DNA of 64,000 bases from UBA1422 sp041752735 (GCA_041752735.1 JBGSVW010000020.1:124001-188000); one strand, 5' to 3'; shown: positions 17,296-26,252, numbered from the stretch's first letter. A program made the numbers and translations. The notes: generated from the sequence alone by a model not told the origin.

Positions 17296-17351
17296 AACTC
17301 TAATCTAAACTAGAACGAATATCAAAAGCAGCTCAATCAAATCAATAACAT

Positions 17352-17386
17352 AAAAGCCGGGTAGTGATGATCACTACCCGGCTTTT
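17352..17386. terminator. Bidirectional terminator between AOR and nhaC
   Basis: AAAAGCCGGGTAGTGA (17352-17367), three-base loop, TCACTACCCGGCTTTT (17371-17386). A perfect 16-bp stem with A/T flanks works for both convergent genes. Confidence 0.92.
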
Positions 17387-17426
17387 GGTTTAATGAAGGT
17401 TGTCTAGAGTCTTTGAACGGTGCAGA

Positions 17427-19034
17427 TTACCCAGCCTGCTCCGCTTCTTTTTTAATGTCCTCAATGGAGTATTTTTTTTCTCCGAAGATACTATGAAGTA
17501 CAAACACTGCGACGAAGAATACAACCAGTGTAATTGCCATTGGCAGTACCCATCCATCCACAAAACCGGATACGACGTATCCGACTGCGGCAGCGCCGGC
17601 ACAGGTTACGGAGTAAGGAATCTGAGTTTTGATGTGATCCGTATGACGGATGTTGGAAGCAGCAGAGGAAAGGATTGCAGTGTCAGCCAGAGGCGAACAA
17701 TGGTTACCGAATCCACCACCACCGATAACGGTAGCGATACATGCATAAACACTTACATCCATGGCCACAGCCAACGGAACTGCAATGGGGATCATGATTG
17801 CGAAAGTACCCCAGGAAGCGCCGGTAGAGAAGGTCATAATACAAGCAAATACGAATAAGATCAAAGGAACAATCCATCCGGGTACATTGCCTACAAACAA
17901 GCTGGCAACATATTCAGCGGTACCTAATTCATCGCCTACAGCACCGATGCTCCAGGCAAAGGCTAGCAACATAACGACGAATAGCATAGATTTGGTTCCT
18001 GTGACAAAAGCAGCCATGGACTCTGTTATTTTGGAAAGTCCACGAATCTTGTAGAAGATAATGGAAAAGACCAGTGTTATCGCGATGGCATATACAAGGG
18101 CTAACATTCCATCCAGACTGTTGAGGGTATCAAGCAAGTCATAGGATGAGAAGAATCCACCGGTATAAAGCATGAATACCATGGCCAGAACCACCAGTAA
18201 AATGATGGGTGCCAACAGATCCAATGCTCTGCCTTTGTCGGAAACGGGGATTGATGAGAAATCATCATCGTCCGCATCGCCGCCGGAGAAGGTCTTGTCG
18301 CAAAGCAATCCGGTTTCCCGGGTTCTCTTTTCGGCTTTGGCCATGGGACCGAAGTCCAGCTTCAACAAGGCAACTACCAAAACCATAATAATAGAAAGCC
18401 ATGCATAGTAGTTATATGGTATAACTTTGAGGAATGCCATGAATGCGTCCTCTTCAATACCTGCTTCTGCAAAAGAGCCGGCAATCAGGGAAGCGATGAA
18501 AGCAACCCAGGAAGAGAGGGGAACCACCAGGCAAATGCCAACGGCGGTGGAGTCGATAATATAGGATAATTTCTCTCGGGAAATTCCATATTTATCGGTA
18601 ACCGGTCTCATGATGGCACCATTGGTCAGCGCATTGAAATAGTCGTCAAAGAAAATAAGGATGCCAATCAACCATGTGGTGACTTGAGCGCCCTTTTGTG
18701 TTTTGACTCTGTTGCTGATGAGATTCCCGAATGCTTGGGATGCACCGGATCTGATTAACAGGCCAATGAGCCCGCCTAGCATGATGACGATGAGTAATAC
18801 TTCAACATTCCAGGGGTCCGTGAGACTTCCGGAAATAACAAAGTCCCCGGTTTCGTCGTAACCGCCAACCATGATTCCAATCAAAGCCTCAAGTGCTCCC
18901 AATGGATTCCAGTCTGCCATAATCATACAACCGGTGAACACACCGATGCTCAATGACAGGAGTACTTCCTTTGTAACGATTGCTAATACAATCGTTAGGA
19001 GAGGTGGGACAACGGATAAAAAGCCTACATCCAT
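17427..19034 (-). CDS. nhaC: NhaC family Na+/H+ antiporter-like membrane protein
   Basis: An integral membrane protein of 535 residues with a dozen or so hydrophobic segments. The conserved family segments FDDYFNALTNGAIMRP and GNHCSPLADTAILSS are present; the latter holds the polar residues thought to line the ion path. A long acidic cytosolic loop lies near residues 240-265. NhaC relatives exchange Na+ for H+, or couple Na+ to an organic acid or amino acid, so a substrate role in amine or amino-acid uptake is also possible. It is monocistronic, with a 130-base structured leader, and is divergent from the MerR gene that precedes the amine catabolic cluster. Confidence 0.88.
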   Translation of the reverse strand: MDVGFLSVVPPLLTIVLAIVTKEVLLSLSIGVFTGCMIMADWNPLGALEALIGIMVGGYDETGDFVISGSLTDPWNVEVLLIVIMLGGLIGLLIRSGASQAFGNLISNRVKTQKGAQVTTWLIGILIFFDDYFNALTNGAIMRPVTDKYGISREKLSYIIDSTAVGICLVVPLSSWVAFIASLIAGSFAEAGIEEDAFMAFLKVIPYNYYAWLSIIMVLVVALLKLDFGPMAKAEKRTRETGLLCDKTFSGGDADDDDFSSIPVSDKGRALDLLAPIILLVVLAMVFMLYTGGFFSSYDLLDTLNSLDGMLALVYAIAITLVFSIIFYKIRGLSKITESMAAFVTGTKSMLFVVMLLAFAWSIGAVGDELGTAEYVASLFVGNVPGWIVPLILFVFACIMTFSTGASWGTFAIMIPIAVPLAVAMDVSVYACIATVIGGGGFGNHCSPLADTAILSSAASNIRHTDHIKTQIPYSVTCAGAAAVGYVVSGFVDGWVLPMAITLVVFFVAVFVLHSIFGEKKYSIEDIKKEAEQAG

Positions 19035-19195
19035 AGTAATCCTCCTTCTGCGATGTTACAGAATAATAAAAATAAAAAATAGCGAACCCTGGCTCACCGC
19101 GTGCGACGAAGTCAGGGCAATAAGACCTTGTGAATTCTTTGTCAGAATCTTCATAATCTTTGGGCTAATTATAACAAGAAAAGTAAGTTTGTAAA
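19035..19195 (-). promoter_or_regulatory. Promoter and structured leader of nhaC
   Basis: On the minus strand TTTACA (19195-19190), 16 bases, then TATAAT (19173-19168). The leader of about 130 bases contains a hairpin closed by CCCTG/CAGGG (19117-19087), followed by a U-rich stretch, then AGAAGGAGG before the start. The shape fits an attenuator or ion-sensing RNA, but I do not recognise a known class. Confidence 0.45.
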
Positions 19196-19308
19196 CAAAT
19201 CAAGCACAGAAAAACATTCAAAATCAAAAAAAACATTATACTGACTATAAACATTTGTGCTACTATGTGCCTATAGAAACCTTGTGAAAAAGGTTGAAGG
19301 AGGAAAAT

Positions 19309-20139
19309 ATGGAGAAACTAACCATAGGAAAAATGTCTAAAATTAATGGGATATCAGAGCAGACCCTTCGATTGTATGACAAAATCAAGTTGCTGCAACC
19401 CTGCGAGATAAACCCTGAAACTGGATACAGGTACTACCACATCAAGCAATGCGCCCAACTGGACATGATTCAGTACATGAAAGCTTTGGGAATGAACCTG
19501 GCGCAGATCAAAGAGTGCTTTGCCAATCAGGATATTGAACGTTTCAAGGAGGTGCTCCATCTCCAGAAAGAGAATATCAACACCCAGCTGGAGCAGCTGC
19601 GTCACACTGAGAAGTCCATAGATCGGGCCATTGAAGGATATCAGCGATATGAGGTGGCACCCCGGGAAGAAGAGCCTGTGTTGGAGTACCAGAAAGCGCG
19701 GCGAATTTTCTGTTATGATACAAAAATCAATGCTTACAGTTACGGAATGGAATATTATGAGCAGGTTTTACGCCCTCTAAAAAAGAACTTTACTCTCCAT
19801 CATTTCCCCATGAGTAACTTTTGCAACGTGGGTAGCATTATCCGACATGAGTACTTCATGAGACGAGAGCTGATGGCAACTGAAGTCTTTGTTTTCTTGG
19901 ATGACGATACCGGAACCCCGGATGATGTGGAAATTATTCCTGAAGGAATGTATGTCTGCCTGTATTGTGATGGATACAACAGGGAAGAAGAAGGCCTTGT
20001 AAAACTCATGGATTATATCTTCTCTCACGACTATAAGGTGGTTGGAGATTGTATCAGTGAAATCTTGGTTGAACTACCTACTACCCAAAATTTCGACCGG
20101 AATGCTTTCTTTAAATTGCAGGTTATGATCAGGCGATAG
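19309..20139 (+). CDS. MerR family regulator with GyrI-like effector domain
   Basis: The N-terminal MerR winged helix is clear: LTIGKMSKINGISEQTLRLYDK, then the wing with ETGYRYYHIKQ, and a dimerisation coiled coil around residues 80-120. The C-terminal 150 residues resemble the GyrI-like small-molecule domain of BmrR-type regulators. This suggests an amphipathic or cationic ligand, such as an amine. ATG 19309 follows GAAGGAGGAAA. It sits directly before the two aminotransferase genes, whose promoter has a 19-base spacer typical of MerR control, so it is probably their activator (inference). Confidence 0.85.
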   Translation: MEKLTIGKMSKINGISEQTLRLYDKIKLLQPCEINPETGYRYYHIKQCAQLDMIQYMKALGMNLAQIKECFANQDIERFKEVLHLQKENINTQLEQLRHTEKSIDRAIEGYQRYEVAPREEEPVLEYQKARRIFCYDTKINAYSYGMEYYEQVLRPLKKNFTLHHFPMSNFCNVGSIIRHEYFMRRELMATEVFVFLDDDTGTPDDVEIIPEGMYVCLYCDGYNREEEGLVKLMDYIFSHDYKVVGDCISEILVELPTTQNFDRNAFFKLQVMIRR

Positions 20140-20178
20140 CCATCATATTGAATAAATCTAAAAATTTGAAATTATCTG

Positions 20179-20209
20179 TTGACTTTATGATTATGAGAAG
20201 GTTTAGACT
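20179..20209 (+). promoter_or_regulatory. Candidate MerR-type promoter with 19-base spacer
   Basis: TTGACT (20179-20184), 19 bases, TAGACT (20204-20209), about 100 bases before the first aminotransferase gene. The overlong spacer is what MerR activators correct by twisting DNA, and a MerR gene ends 40 bases upstream. No clear dyad is visible in the spacer. Confidence 0.45.
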
Positions 20210-20310
20210 ATGTGCGAAAACAAAATATTTTTAAATAGTTCGTGCAAAAGAACAAGAAGAAAAAATAAGAAGAAACTGTATACGCCCATAAGACAGGAGG
20301 AAATCAAAAG

Positions 20311-21522
20311 ATGCAATTAAAAGATGTAAATCTGACCGCAGAACAGGTCAAAGAGTTGTGTACAAAATACATGATCGAGACCTATGAGAGATTCCCATTT
20401 ATCGCCTGCCGTGCAGAAGGAATGTACCTGTACGACGAAAACGGGAACGCTTATTTGGATTTTTATGGCGGAATTGCCGTAAACAATTCAGGAAACTGCA
20501 ACCCCAAAGTGGTGGCAGCCGTTCAAAATCAGGTAGGCGAAATCATGCATACCTTCAACTATCCGTACACCATTCCCCAGGCGGTGCTTTCTGAATTAAT
20601 CTGCAAATCAACCGGCATGGACAAAGTTCTGTACCAAAATTCAGGTACAGAAGCCAATGAAGCCATGATCAAAATCGCCAGAAAGTATGGCGTCGATAAT
20701 TTTGGACCCGAAAAGTTCCATATCATTACAGCCACCAACAGCTTCCATGGAAGAACCTATGGCGCATTGTCGGCAACAGGACAAACCAACAACGCCTTAC
20801 AACTGGGATTCAAGCCCATGCTGGAAGGATTCACTTATGTTGAGTACAATAACCTGAAGGCCTTTGAAGATGCCGTGACCGATCAAACCATCGCTATCAT
20901 GTTAGAACCATGCCAGGGAGAAGGCGGTGTCATTCCGGCAACTCAGGAATTTATGACAGGGATTCGAAAACTGTGTGATGACAAAGGGCTGCTTTTACTG
21001 CTGGATGAAGTACAAACCGGCTGGTGCAGAACCGGAGCAATCATGGATTACATGAATTATGGCATCAAACCTGATTGCGTATCTATGGCGAAGGGCATGG
21101 GCGGCGGCGTCCCCATTGGTGGCATGATTTGTACCGCAAAGCTGGCAGCTACTTTTAGCGGCGGCACCCATGGATCCACTTACGCAGGAAACCCGGTTTG
21201 CTGTGCTGCGGCATATGCTCAAATCTCTGAGCTCCTTGACCGTGACCTGGCTGGCAATGCCAAAGCCATGGGCGAATATTTTTCCAACGAACTTCGAAAG
21301 CTTCCCAACGTGAAGGAAGTCCGTAATGCGGGCCTTCTGGTTGGTGTGGTCTTTGAAGGAGACAAAGCAGTGGATATCAAACATGCTTGTCTGGATCGTC
21401 ATTTGCTGGTTACCGCAATCGGCAACAGCATTATCCGTATGGTACCACCACTTATTGCAACCAAAGAAGACTGTGACAAGTGTGTTGATATTTTAAAAGA
21501 GGCCGTTCTGGCTGTCATGTAA
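20311..21522 (+). CDS. Class III aminotransferase (acetylornithine/4-aminobutyrate type)
   Basis: A PLP enzyme of fold type I, 403 residues, the size of ArgD/GabT enzymes. The PLP region includes NSGTEANE near residue 111, LLLDEVQTGWCRTG, and the Schiff-base Lys261 in AKGMGGG. It transfers the terminal amino group of an omega-amino acid or diamine to 2-oxoglutarate or pyruvate. No arginine biosynthesis genes lie nearby. With PatA-like and acylating dehydrogenase genes immediately downstream, 5-aminovalerate (giving glutarate semialdehyde) or 4-aminobutyrate is the likely substrate (inference). The start follows CAGGAGGAAATC; 15 bases separate it from the next gene. Confidence 0.88.
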   Translation: MQLKDVNLTAEQVKELCTKYMIETYERFPFIACRAEGMYLYDENGNAYLDFYGGIAVNNSGNCNPKVVAAVQNQVGEIMHTFNYPYTIPQAVLSELICKSTGMDKVLYQNSGTEANEAMIKIARKYGVDNFGPEKFHIITATNSFHGRTYGALSATGQTNNALQLGFKPMLEGFTYVEYNNLKAFEDAVTDQTIAIMLEPCQGEGGVIPATQEFMTGIRKLCDDKGLLLLLDEVQTGWCRTGAIMDYMNYGIKPDCVSMAKGMGGGVPIGGMICTAKLAATFSGGTHGSTYAGNPVCCAAAYAQISELLDRDLAGNAKAMGEYFSNELRKLPNVKEVRNAGLLVGVVFEGDKAVDIKHACLDRHLLVTAIGNSIIRMVPPLIATKEDCDKCVDILKEAVLAVM

Positions 21523-21537
21523 GAAAGGGAGAATACA

Positions 21538-22896
21538 ATGCCAAGAAAGAGTTTTGATGAGGTGTTGAACTACACCGAATATGCACTGGATATCATATCC
21601 AAAAAGAAGCTTGAAGACAAAGAAAAAGAAAAATTCATTAAAGAAACCAGGCATAATTTTGATAACCATATCAACCCCGGATTCCTGGAATATCGTAAAG
21701 CTGCCGGCGCAGACGACATGGCAATGGAATGGATGTCCAAAGGGGATACCTTTACGGATCTTAATGGAAACGAATACATTGACTGTCTGGGCGGATTCGG
21801 CGCATTCAACTGTGGACATAGACACGATACCGTCGTTAAGGCAGTTATGGATCAATTGGCTAAACAGCCTTTATCCAGCGCTGAGCTGGTTGACGCCAAT
21901 CGTAGCATGCTGGCAAGAATTTTGGCTGATGTCACACCTGGCGACCTGCAGTATACCTTCTTCACTTCCTCCGGAACTGAAGCAATCGAATGCGGTCTAA
22001 AAATGGCAACACTGGCTACCGGAAGACACTACTATATCGCTTTCAAAAACGATTTCCACGGAAAAACCATGGGCGCATTGTCCCTGACATCCAAAGAACA
22101 TTTCAGAGGACCGTTCCTGCCATTGCTACAAGGTACTAGATTTGCTCCTTATGGAGATGTGGAATATCTTGAAAAAATGTTGGACACTCTCGAATTCGTT
22201 GGAGAGCTTCCTGCAGCCATCGTTTACGAACCCATTCAGGGTGAAGGCGGCGTTATTGTGCCACCGGACAATTTCATTCCTGCAATCAGAAGATTGTGCG
22301 ATAAGTATGACATCATGATGATGGCTGACGAAGTTCAGGCAGGCATGGGCCGTACCGGTTATCTGTTTGCCAGTGATTACAACGACGTTGCTCCTGACAT
22401 CCTTTGTCTGGGCAAATCCATATCCGGTTCCGTTGTGCCTCTTTCCGCTTGCGTTTGCACCGAAAGAGCATTCCGTGGCATGTTCCCGGATCCACTGCTT
22501 CATTCCACCACCACAGGCGGAAATCCCCTGGCAACCGCAGCAGGTATTGCAGCTTTCAACGTTATCCTAAAGGAAGATCTACCTGGCAGAGCGAAAAAAG
22601 CCGAGAAAGTTTTCAAGGATGCCATGGCTAAATTGATGAAGAAGTATCCCGAACTCCTAGTTGACTTTAGAGGACGAGGACTGTTCCTGGCAATGGAATT
22701 CTGCGACGGAGACAAAGGATATGAAGTAGTTTATGAAGCATTCAATCGTAGACTGCTACTTTCCGGAAGCTTAATAAATGCGAGAACAATCCGTATCGAG
22801 CCCCCACTAAACATCACAGATGAGCATATCAGTAGAGCAATTGAAATTCTGGATGAATGCATGGGCATTGTTTACAACAACCACTGGGGCAAATAA
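21538..22896 (+). CDS. patA: Putrescine/cadaverine aminotransferase-like class III enzyme
   Basis: The 452 residues align by eye with E. coli PatA (YgjG) throughout, including HINPGFLEYRK near residue 43, ECIDCLGGFG-like EYIDCLGGFGAF, QPLSSAEL, and IRIEPPLNIT at the end. The Schiff-base lysine is Lys293 in LGKSISGSV. The usual GGG after this Lys is changed to SGS, which may alter the active-site loop. PatA deaminates putrescine and cadaverine with 2-oxoglutarate to give aminoaldehydes. The next enzyme step would need an aldehyde oxidase. It forms an operon with the preceding aminotransferase, and an attenuator-like hairpin follows it. Confidence 0.82.
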   Translation: MPRKSFDEVLNYTEYALDIISKKKLEDKEKEKFIKETRHNFDNHINPGFLEYRKAAGADDMAMEWMSKGDTFTDLNGNEYIDCLGGFGAFNCGHRHDTVVKAVMDQLAKQPLSSAELVDANRSMLARILADVTPGDLQYTFFTSSGTEAIECGLKMATLATGRHYYIAFKNDFHGKTMGALSLTSKEHFRGPFLPLLQGTRFAPYGDVEYLEKMLDTLEFVGELPAAIVYEPIQGEGGVIVPPDNFIPAIRRLCDKYDIMMMADEVQAGMGRTGYLFASDYNDVAPDILCLGKSISGSVVPLSACVCTERAFRGMFPDPLLHSTTTGGNPLATAAGIAAFNVILKEDLPGRAKKAEKVFKDAMAKLMKKYPELLVDFRGRGLFLAMEFCDGDKGYEVVYEAFNRRLLLSGSLINARTIRIEPPLNITDEHISRAIEILDECMGIVYNNHWGK

Positions 22897-22916
22897 ACAC
22901 TCCACCTCCAAAAAAC

Positions 22917-22965
22917 ATGAGACGGACTCTCAAGGGTGAAGTTCCCCCTTGGTAGTCCGTTTTCA
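22917..22965 (+). terminator. Internal hairpin between patA-like and aldehyde dehydrogenase genes
   Basis: ACGGACT (22922-22928) pairs with AGTCCGT (22954-22960), with an inner AAGGG/CCCTT pair and outer ATGA/TCAT pairing. Only TTTT follows, so partial termination or transcript processing is likely, giving unequal expression of flanking genes. Confidence 0.55.
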
Positions 22966-23005
22966 TAAAAAGTTGGAAGCCTCAATGAAAGAAAGGAATC
23001 AAAAT

Positions 23006-24376
23006 ATGGATGTACAAAACTATATCGCAGAGATGATTGCGAATGCCCGCGTGGCACAGAAAGAATTCGGAACCTACAGCCAGGAAAGAGTCGATGAGGC
23101 TGTACGGGCAGTAGGCAAAGTCATTTTTGATGAAGGCGAACCTTTAGCAAGAATGGCAATCGACGAAACCCATATGGGTTGTTTCGAAGACAAAATACTT
23201 AAAAACAAAGGTAAAGCCACAGCAGTGTGGAATTACTTAAAAGGCAAAAAAAGTGTTGGCATCATTCGATATCTGGATGACCAGGGACTTGTTGAAGTTG
23301 CCCATCCCAAAGGGGTTATTGGTGCGATTTCACCTGTTACAAACCCGGTTATGACACCAATGCATAATGCAATGATTGCCCTGAAAGGTGCCAATGCCAT
23401 CATCGTTGCCCCCCATCCTTCCGGCAAAAATGTGGGCAAAAAAACCTGCGACTTGATGAGAGCCGCTTTAAAATCCGTCGGCGCACCTGAAGATTTAATT
23501 CAGTGCATCGAACCGGGCATGATCAGCATCGAAAGCTCCGCTGCCTTGATGGGCATGGTGGATGTATGCGTTGCAACCGGAGGCCCCGGAATGGTCAAAG
23601 CAGCTTATAGCGCCGGCAAACCGGCCTATGGCGTTGGAGCCGGAAACATGCAGTGCCTGGTTGATGAAGATGCGGACATTGTAGATGCTGTCCCCAAAAT
23701 CATCCGTGGACGTTGCTATGACAATGGTGTGCTTTGTACTTGTGAACAGAATGTAATTTGCCCAGAAACCAAACTGGACGAGATCATGGCTGAGTTTGGT
23801 AAACAAGGTGGATATTACATCAAAGATCAGGGAGACGTAGACAAACTGAGAGCCTTTGCTTTCCCCGGTGGTGAGCTTAATAAAAAAGCTGTTGGTTTGA
23901 CTGCCTGTGAAATTGCAGCTCAGGCTAGGTTATCCGCGCCTGAGGGAACCGTAGTTCTTCTAGCCAAGGCCAACGGCGCAGGGGCAAAAGATCCGTTCTC
24001 CAAAGAAAAACTGTTCCCAATCCTGGCAGTCTATCCTTACAAAACCTGGAAAGACGCAGTTGATATCGCCATAGAAAATTTGGAACTGGAAGGAAAAGGC
24101 CATAGCTGCACGCTCCATTCCTTTACCAAAGAAAATATTGAATATGCAGGCATCAATCTACCGGTATCTCGTGTGCTGGTCAATGGCATCGGATCTTCCG
24201 GTGTAGGTGGTGCATATACCAATAGCTTGGTTCCCACAGCAACTTTGGGTTGTGGTTCCTGGGGCAATAACAGTATCAGCGAAAATCTGGATTTCAGTCA
24301 TTTGATTAACATCAGCAGAATCGCTTATACCGACCCCAACCGAAAGATTCCTACCCCCGAAGAGGTGTGGGGATAA
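23006..24376 (+). CDS. CoA-acylating aldehyde dehydrogenase (succinate/glutarate semialdehyde type)
   Basis: Oxidises an aldehyde to its CoA thioester with NAD(P)+. It belongs to the acylating class seen in SucD, EutE and the N-terminal half of AdhE. The catalytic cysteine is Cys244 in NGVLCTCEQ, and a glycine-rich GAISPVTNP nucleotide segment is near residue 104. The 456 residues fit. In this setting glutarate semialdehyde to glutaryl-CoA is the natural reaction, while succinate semialdehyde to succinyl-CoA is the alternative if putrescine is the amine used. No shell-targeting peptide or microcompartment genes occur nearby. GAAAGGAA supports ATG 23006. A strong terminator follows. Confidence 0.87.
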   Translation: MDVQNYIAEMIANARVAQKEFGTYSQERVDEAVRAVGKVIFDEGEPLARMAIDETHMGCFEDKILKNKGKATAVWNYLKGKKSVGIIRYLDDQGLVEVAHPKGVIGAISPVTNPVMTPMHNAMIALKGANAIIVAPHPSGKNVGKKTCDLMRAALKSVGAPEDLIQCIEPGMISIESSAALMGMVDVCVATGGPGMVKAAYSAGKPAYGVGAGNMQCLVDEDADIVDAVPKIIRGRCYDNGVLCTCEQNVICPETKLDEIMAEFGKQGGYYIKDQGDVDKLRAFAFPGGELNKKAVGLTACEIAAQARLSAPEGTVVLLAKANGAGAKDPFSKEKLFPILAVYPYKTWKDAVDIAIENLELEGKGHSCTLHSFTKENIEYAGINLPVSRVLVNGIGSSGVGGAYTNSLVPTATLGCGSWGNNSISENLDFSHLINISRIAYTDPNRKIPTPEEVWG

Positions 24377-24405
24377 AATAAACGTCTGGTAATATTTCTA
24401 GTACC

Positions 24406-24443
24406 AAAAATATCCGGCGGAATAAATTCCTCCGGATATTTTT
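24406..24443. terminator. Bidirectional terminator before the first sigma-54 promoter
   Basis: AAAAATATCCGG-C-GGAAT (24406-24423) pairs with ATTCC-T-CCGGATATTTTT (24426-24443). It ends the aminotransferase-dehydrogenase transcript three bases before a sigma-54 promoter, insulating the next unit. Confidence 0.9.
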
Positions 24444-24445
24444 GT

Positions 24446-24461
24446 TGGCATGATATTTGCT
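24446..24461 (+). promoter_or_regulatory. Sigma-54 promoter of the CoA-transferase gene
   Basis: TGGCATGATATTTGCT matches the -24/-12 consensus TGGCAC-N5-TTGCA at all key GG and GC positions with exact spacing. Transcription should start near 24472, about 40 bases before the ATG. An enhancer-binding activator is encoded at 35046-37190. Confidence 0.88.
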
Positions 24462-24510
24462 TAATTATAAGTTGGTAGTTATAGCTATGCAATCGATAGA
24501 GGGTAGTCAT

Positions 24511-25839
24511 ATGAAATTAATGGATGAGTACAAAAGTAAATGTGTTTCCGCCGATCAGGCAGTCAAGGTCATTAAAAGTGGTGACTGGGTAGAATTTGCA
24601 TGGGCAGCTAGTTTCCCCTGCTTACTTACTGAAGCCATCGCAAAACGAAAAGACGAATTGGTAGATGTGAATATGCGAGGTGGAATCATCTTGAAGCCCC
24701 TGCCGTTTATTGAACAAGATCCCAAGGGAGAACACTTTACATGGAATAGCATGCATATGAGTGGTTATGAACGGAAGCTTGCTCGGGAAGGCATGGCTTA
24801 TTATATCCCCATCAAGTACTCTGAGCTACCTAGATATATACGCGAAAATTGCCGCACCGATGTAGTCGCCATTCAGGCCGCGCCTATGGATAAACATGGA
24901 TTTTTTAACCTGGGAGTATCCATTTCCCATTACATGGCAGCCATGGACAAAGCTAGGCACATCATTATTGAAGTCAACGAAGATATGCCCCGTGTCCACG
25001 GGGGTCGAGAACATATTATACATCTTTCACAGGTGGATTATGTGGTGGAAGCCGGTCATTGTGGCATGCCCGTTCTACCCACCGCAGCACCCTCCGAAGT
25101 AGACAAGCAAATTGCCAACTTCGTATTGTCTGAAATAGAAGACGGTTCCTGCATCCAGTTGGGCATCGGCGGAATGCCTAATGCGCTAGGCAAAATGATA
25201 GCCGAATCCGACCTTAAGGATTTAGGTGTTCATACTGAAATGCTGGTAGACGGATTTGTCGACATGGTGGAAGCCGGCATTGTAACCGGTAGACGAAAAA
25301 ACCTGGACAGAGGAAGAATGGCTTTTTCCTTTGCAGCAGGCTCACAGAAACTATATGACTTTATGGATGACAACCCCATGGTTGCTGCATATCCAGTGGA
25401 TTATACAAATCATCCGTTTATCTCCTCTCAAATAGATAAACTGATTTCTATCAACAGTGCTGTAGAAGTGGACCTGGCGGGTCAGGTATGCTCGGAATCA
25501 GCGGGCCCCTATATCATCAGCGGAGCCGGAGGGCAGCTGGACTTCGTTGAAGGAGCTTACAATTCCAAAGGAGGCAAGACGTTCATTTGCCTGCCATCCA
25601 CATTTACAGACAAAAATGGTGCCAGGCACTCCCGCATTCGGGGCATGATGACTCTGGGATCGGTGATTACCGATCCCAGGGCCGGCGTGCAGTTCGTTGT
25701 CACCGAATATGGCAAAGCCAACCTGAAGGGGTTGTCTGCATGGCAGAGAGCGGAGGCCTTAATAGGAATTGCCCATCCGGAGTTTCGGGATGAATTGATT
25801 CAGGAAGCAAAAGCTTTGCGAATCTGGCGAAGAAAATAA
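24511..25839 (+). CDS. Family I CoA-transferase (butyryl-CoA:acetate / 4-hydroxybutyrate type)
   Basis: Moves CoA between an acyl-CoA and a free acid. The 442 residues and motifs fit the Cat/AbfT family: the catalytic glutamate is probably Glu243 in GVHTEM, and the oxyanion and CoA-binding region includes SGAGGQLDF near residue 340. In the proposed pathway it would release butyrate from butyryl-CoA, using acetate or an omega-amino or dicarboxylic acid as acceptor. Which acid is used is open; activation of glutarate or 5-aminovalerate cannot be excluded. AGAGGG supports ATG 24511. It has its own sigma-54 promoter, and another lies between it and the next gene. Confidence 0.85.
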   Translation: MKLMDEYKSKCVSADQAVKVIKSGDWVEFAWAASFPCLLTEAIAKRKDELVDVNMRGGIILKPLPFIEQDPKGEHFTWNSMHMSGYERKLAREGMAYYIPIKYSELPRYIRENCRTDVVAIQAAPMDKHGFFNLGVSISHYMAAMDKARHIIIEVNEDMPRVHGGREHIIHLSQVDYVVEAGHCGMPVLPTAAPSEVDKQIANFVLSEIEDGSCIQLGIGGMPNALGKMIAESDLKDLGVHTEMLVDGFVDMVEAGIVTGRRKNLDRGRMAFSFAAGSQKLYDFMDDNPMVAAYPVDYTNHPFISSQIDKLISINSAVEVDLAGQVCSESAGPYIISGAGGQLDFVEGAYNSKGGKTFICLPSTFTDKNGARHSRIRGMMTLGSVITDPRAGVQFVVTEYGKANLKGLSAWQRAEALIGIAHPEFRDELIQEAKALRIWRRK

Positions 25840-25866
25840 CAAGACACAACTGTATGGAACAACACA

Positions 25867-25892
25867 CATGTGTACGGAAAACCGCACACATG
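25867..25892. promoter_or_regulatory. Inverted repeat, candidate enhancer site for the sigma-54 activator
   Basis: CATGTGTACGG (25867-25877), AAAA, CCGCACACATG (25882-25892): ten of eleven positions pair. It lies about 90-115 bases upstream of the second sigma-54 promoter, the usual distance for an enhancer. It has no T-run, so it is a poor terminator for the CoA-transferase gene. Confidence 0.5.
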
Positions 25893-25982
25893 CTTGACAA
25901 CAGTTTCACACATCGCTAAGACAAATCGACCTGCTGCAAGGCCTGACGAAAAATAAATTTCATTTTGCTATATTTATTTTCA

Positions 25983-25998
25983 TGGCATGATACTTGCA
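25983..25998 (+). promoter_or_regulatory. Sigma-54 promoter of the biotin carrier-acyl-CoA dehydrogenase-etf operon
   Basis: TGGCATGATACTTGCA matches the -24/-12 consensus with exact spacing and shares TGGCATGATA with the promoter at 24446. Transcription should begin near 26009, about 34 bases before the first gene. Confidence 0.9.
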
Positions 25999-26042
25999 AT
26001 TAATATATGTTACAAAACTACTATAACCAAGGAGGAATTACA

Positions 26043-26252
26043 ATGACAGAAATTACAAGCCCAATGGCAGGAAGAATCGCGGAGATCAATGTCAAAGTCG
26101 GACAGATGATTACCGAAGACGATGAACTCTTTGTCATCGAAGCAATGAAGATGGAAAACGTAGTCTACGGAGACCCGGGTGTTGTGAAGCAAGTCCTGGT
26201 CAAAGTAGGAGATGAAGTAGAAGAAGATCAAGTATTGGCGGTTATTGAATAA
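26043..26252 (+). CDS. Free-standing 69-residue biotinyl carrier protein, copy 1
   Basis: The whole protein is one biotinyl/lipoyl-type barrel. The biotinylation site is Lys36 in EAMKMEN, with the usual Met on both sides, and the hinge PMAG is near the start. It lacks the N-terminal region and the Ala/Pro linker normally found in decarboxylase gamma subunits. AAGGAGG precedes the ATG. It is first in a sigma-54-driven operon with acyl-CoA dehydrogenase and etf genes. A copy differing at 5 of 69 residues is at 31668-31877. It presumably carries CO2 for the glutaconyl-CoA decarboxylase. Confidence 0.85.
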   Translation: MTEITSPMAGRIAEINVKVGQMITEDDELFVIEAMKMENVVYGDPGVVKQVLVKVGDEVEEDQVLAVIE

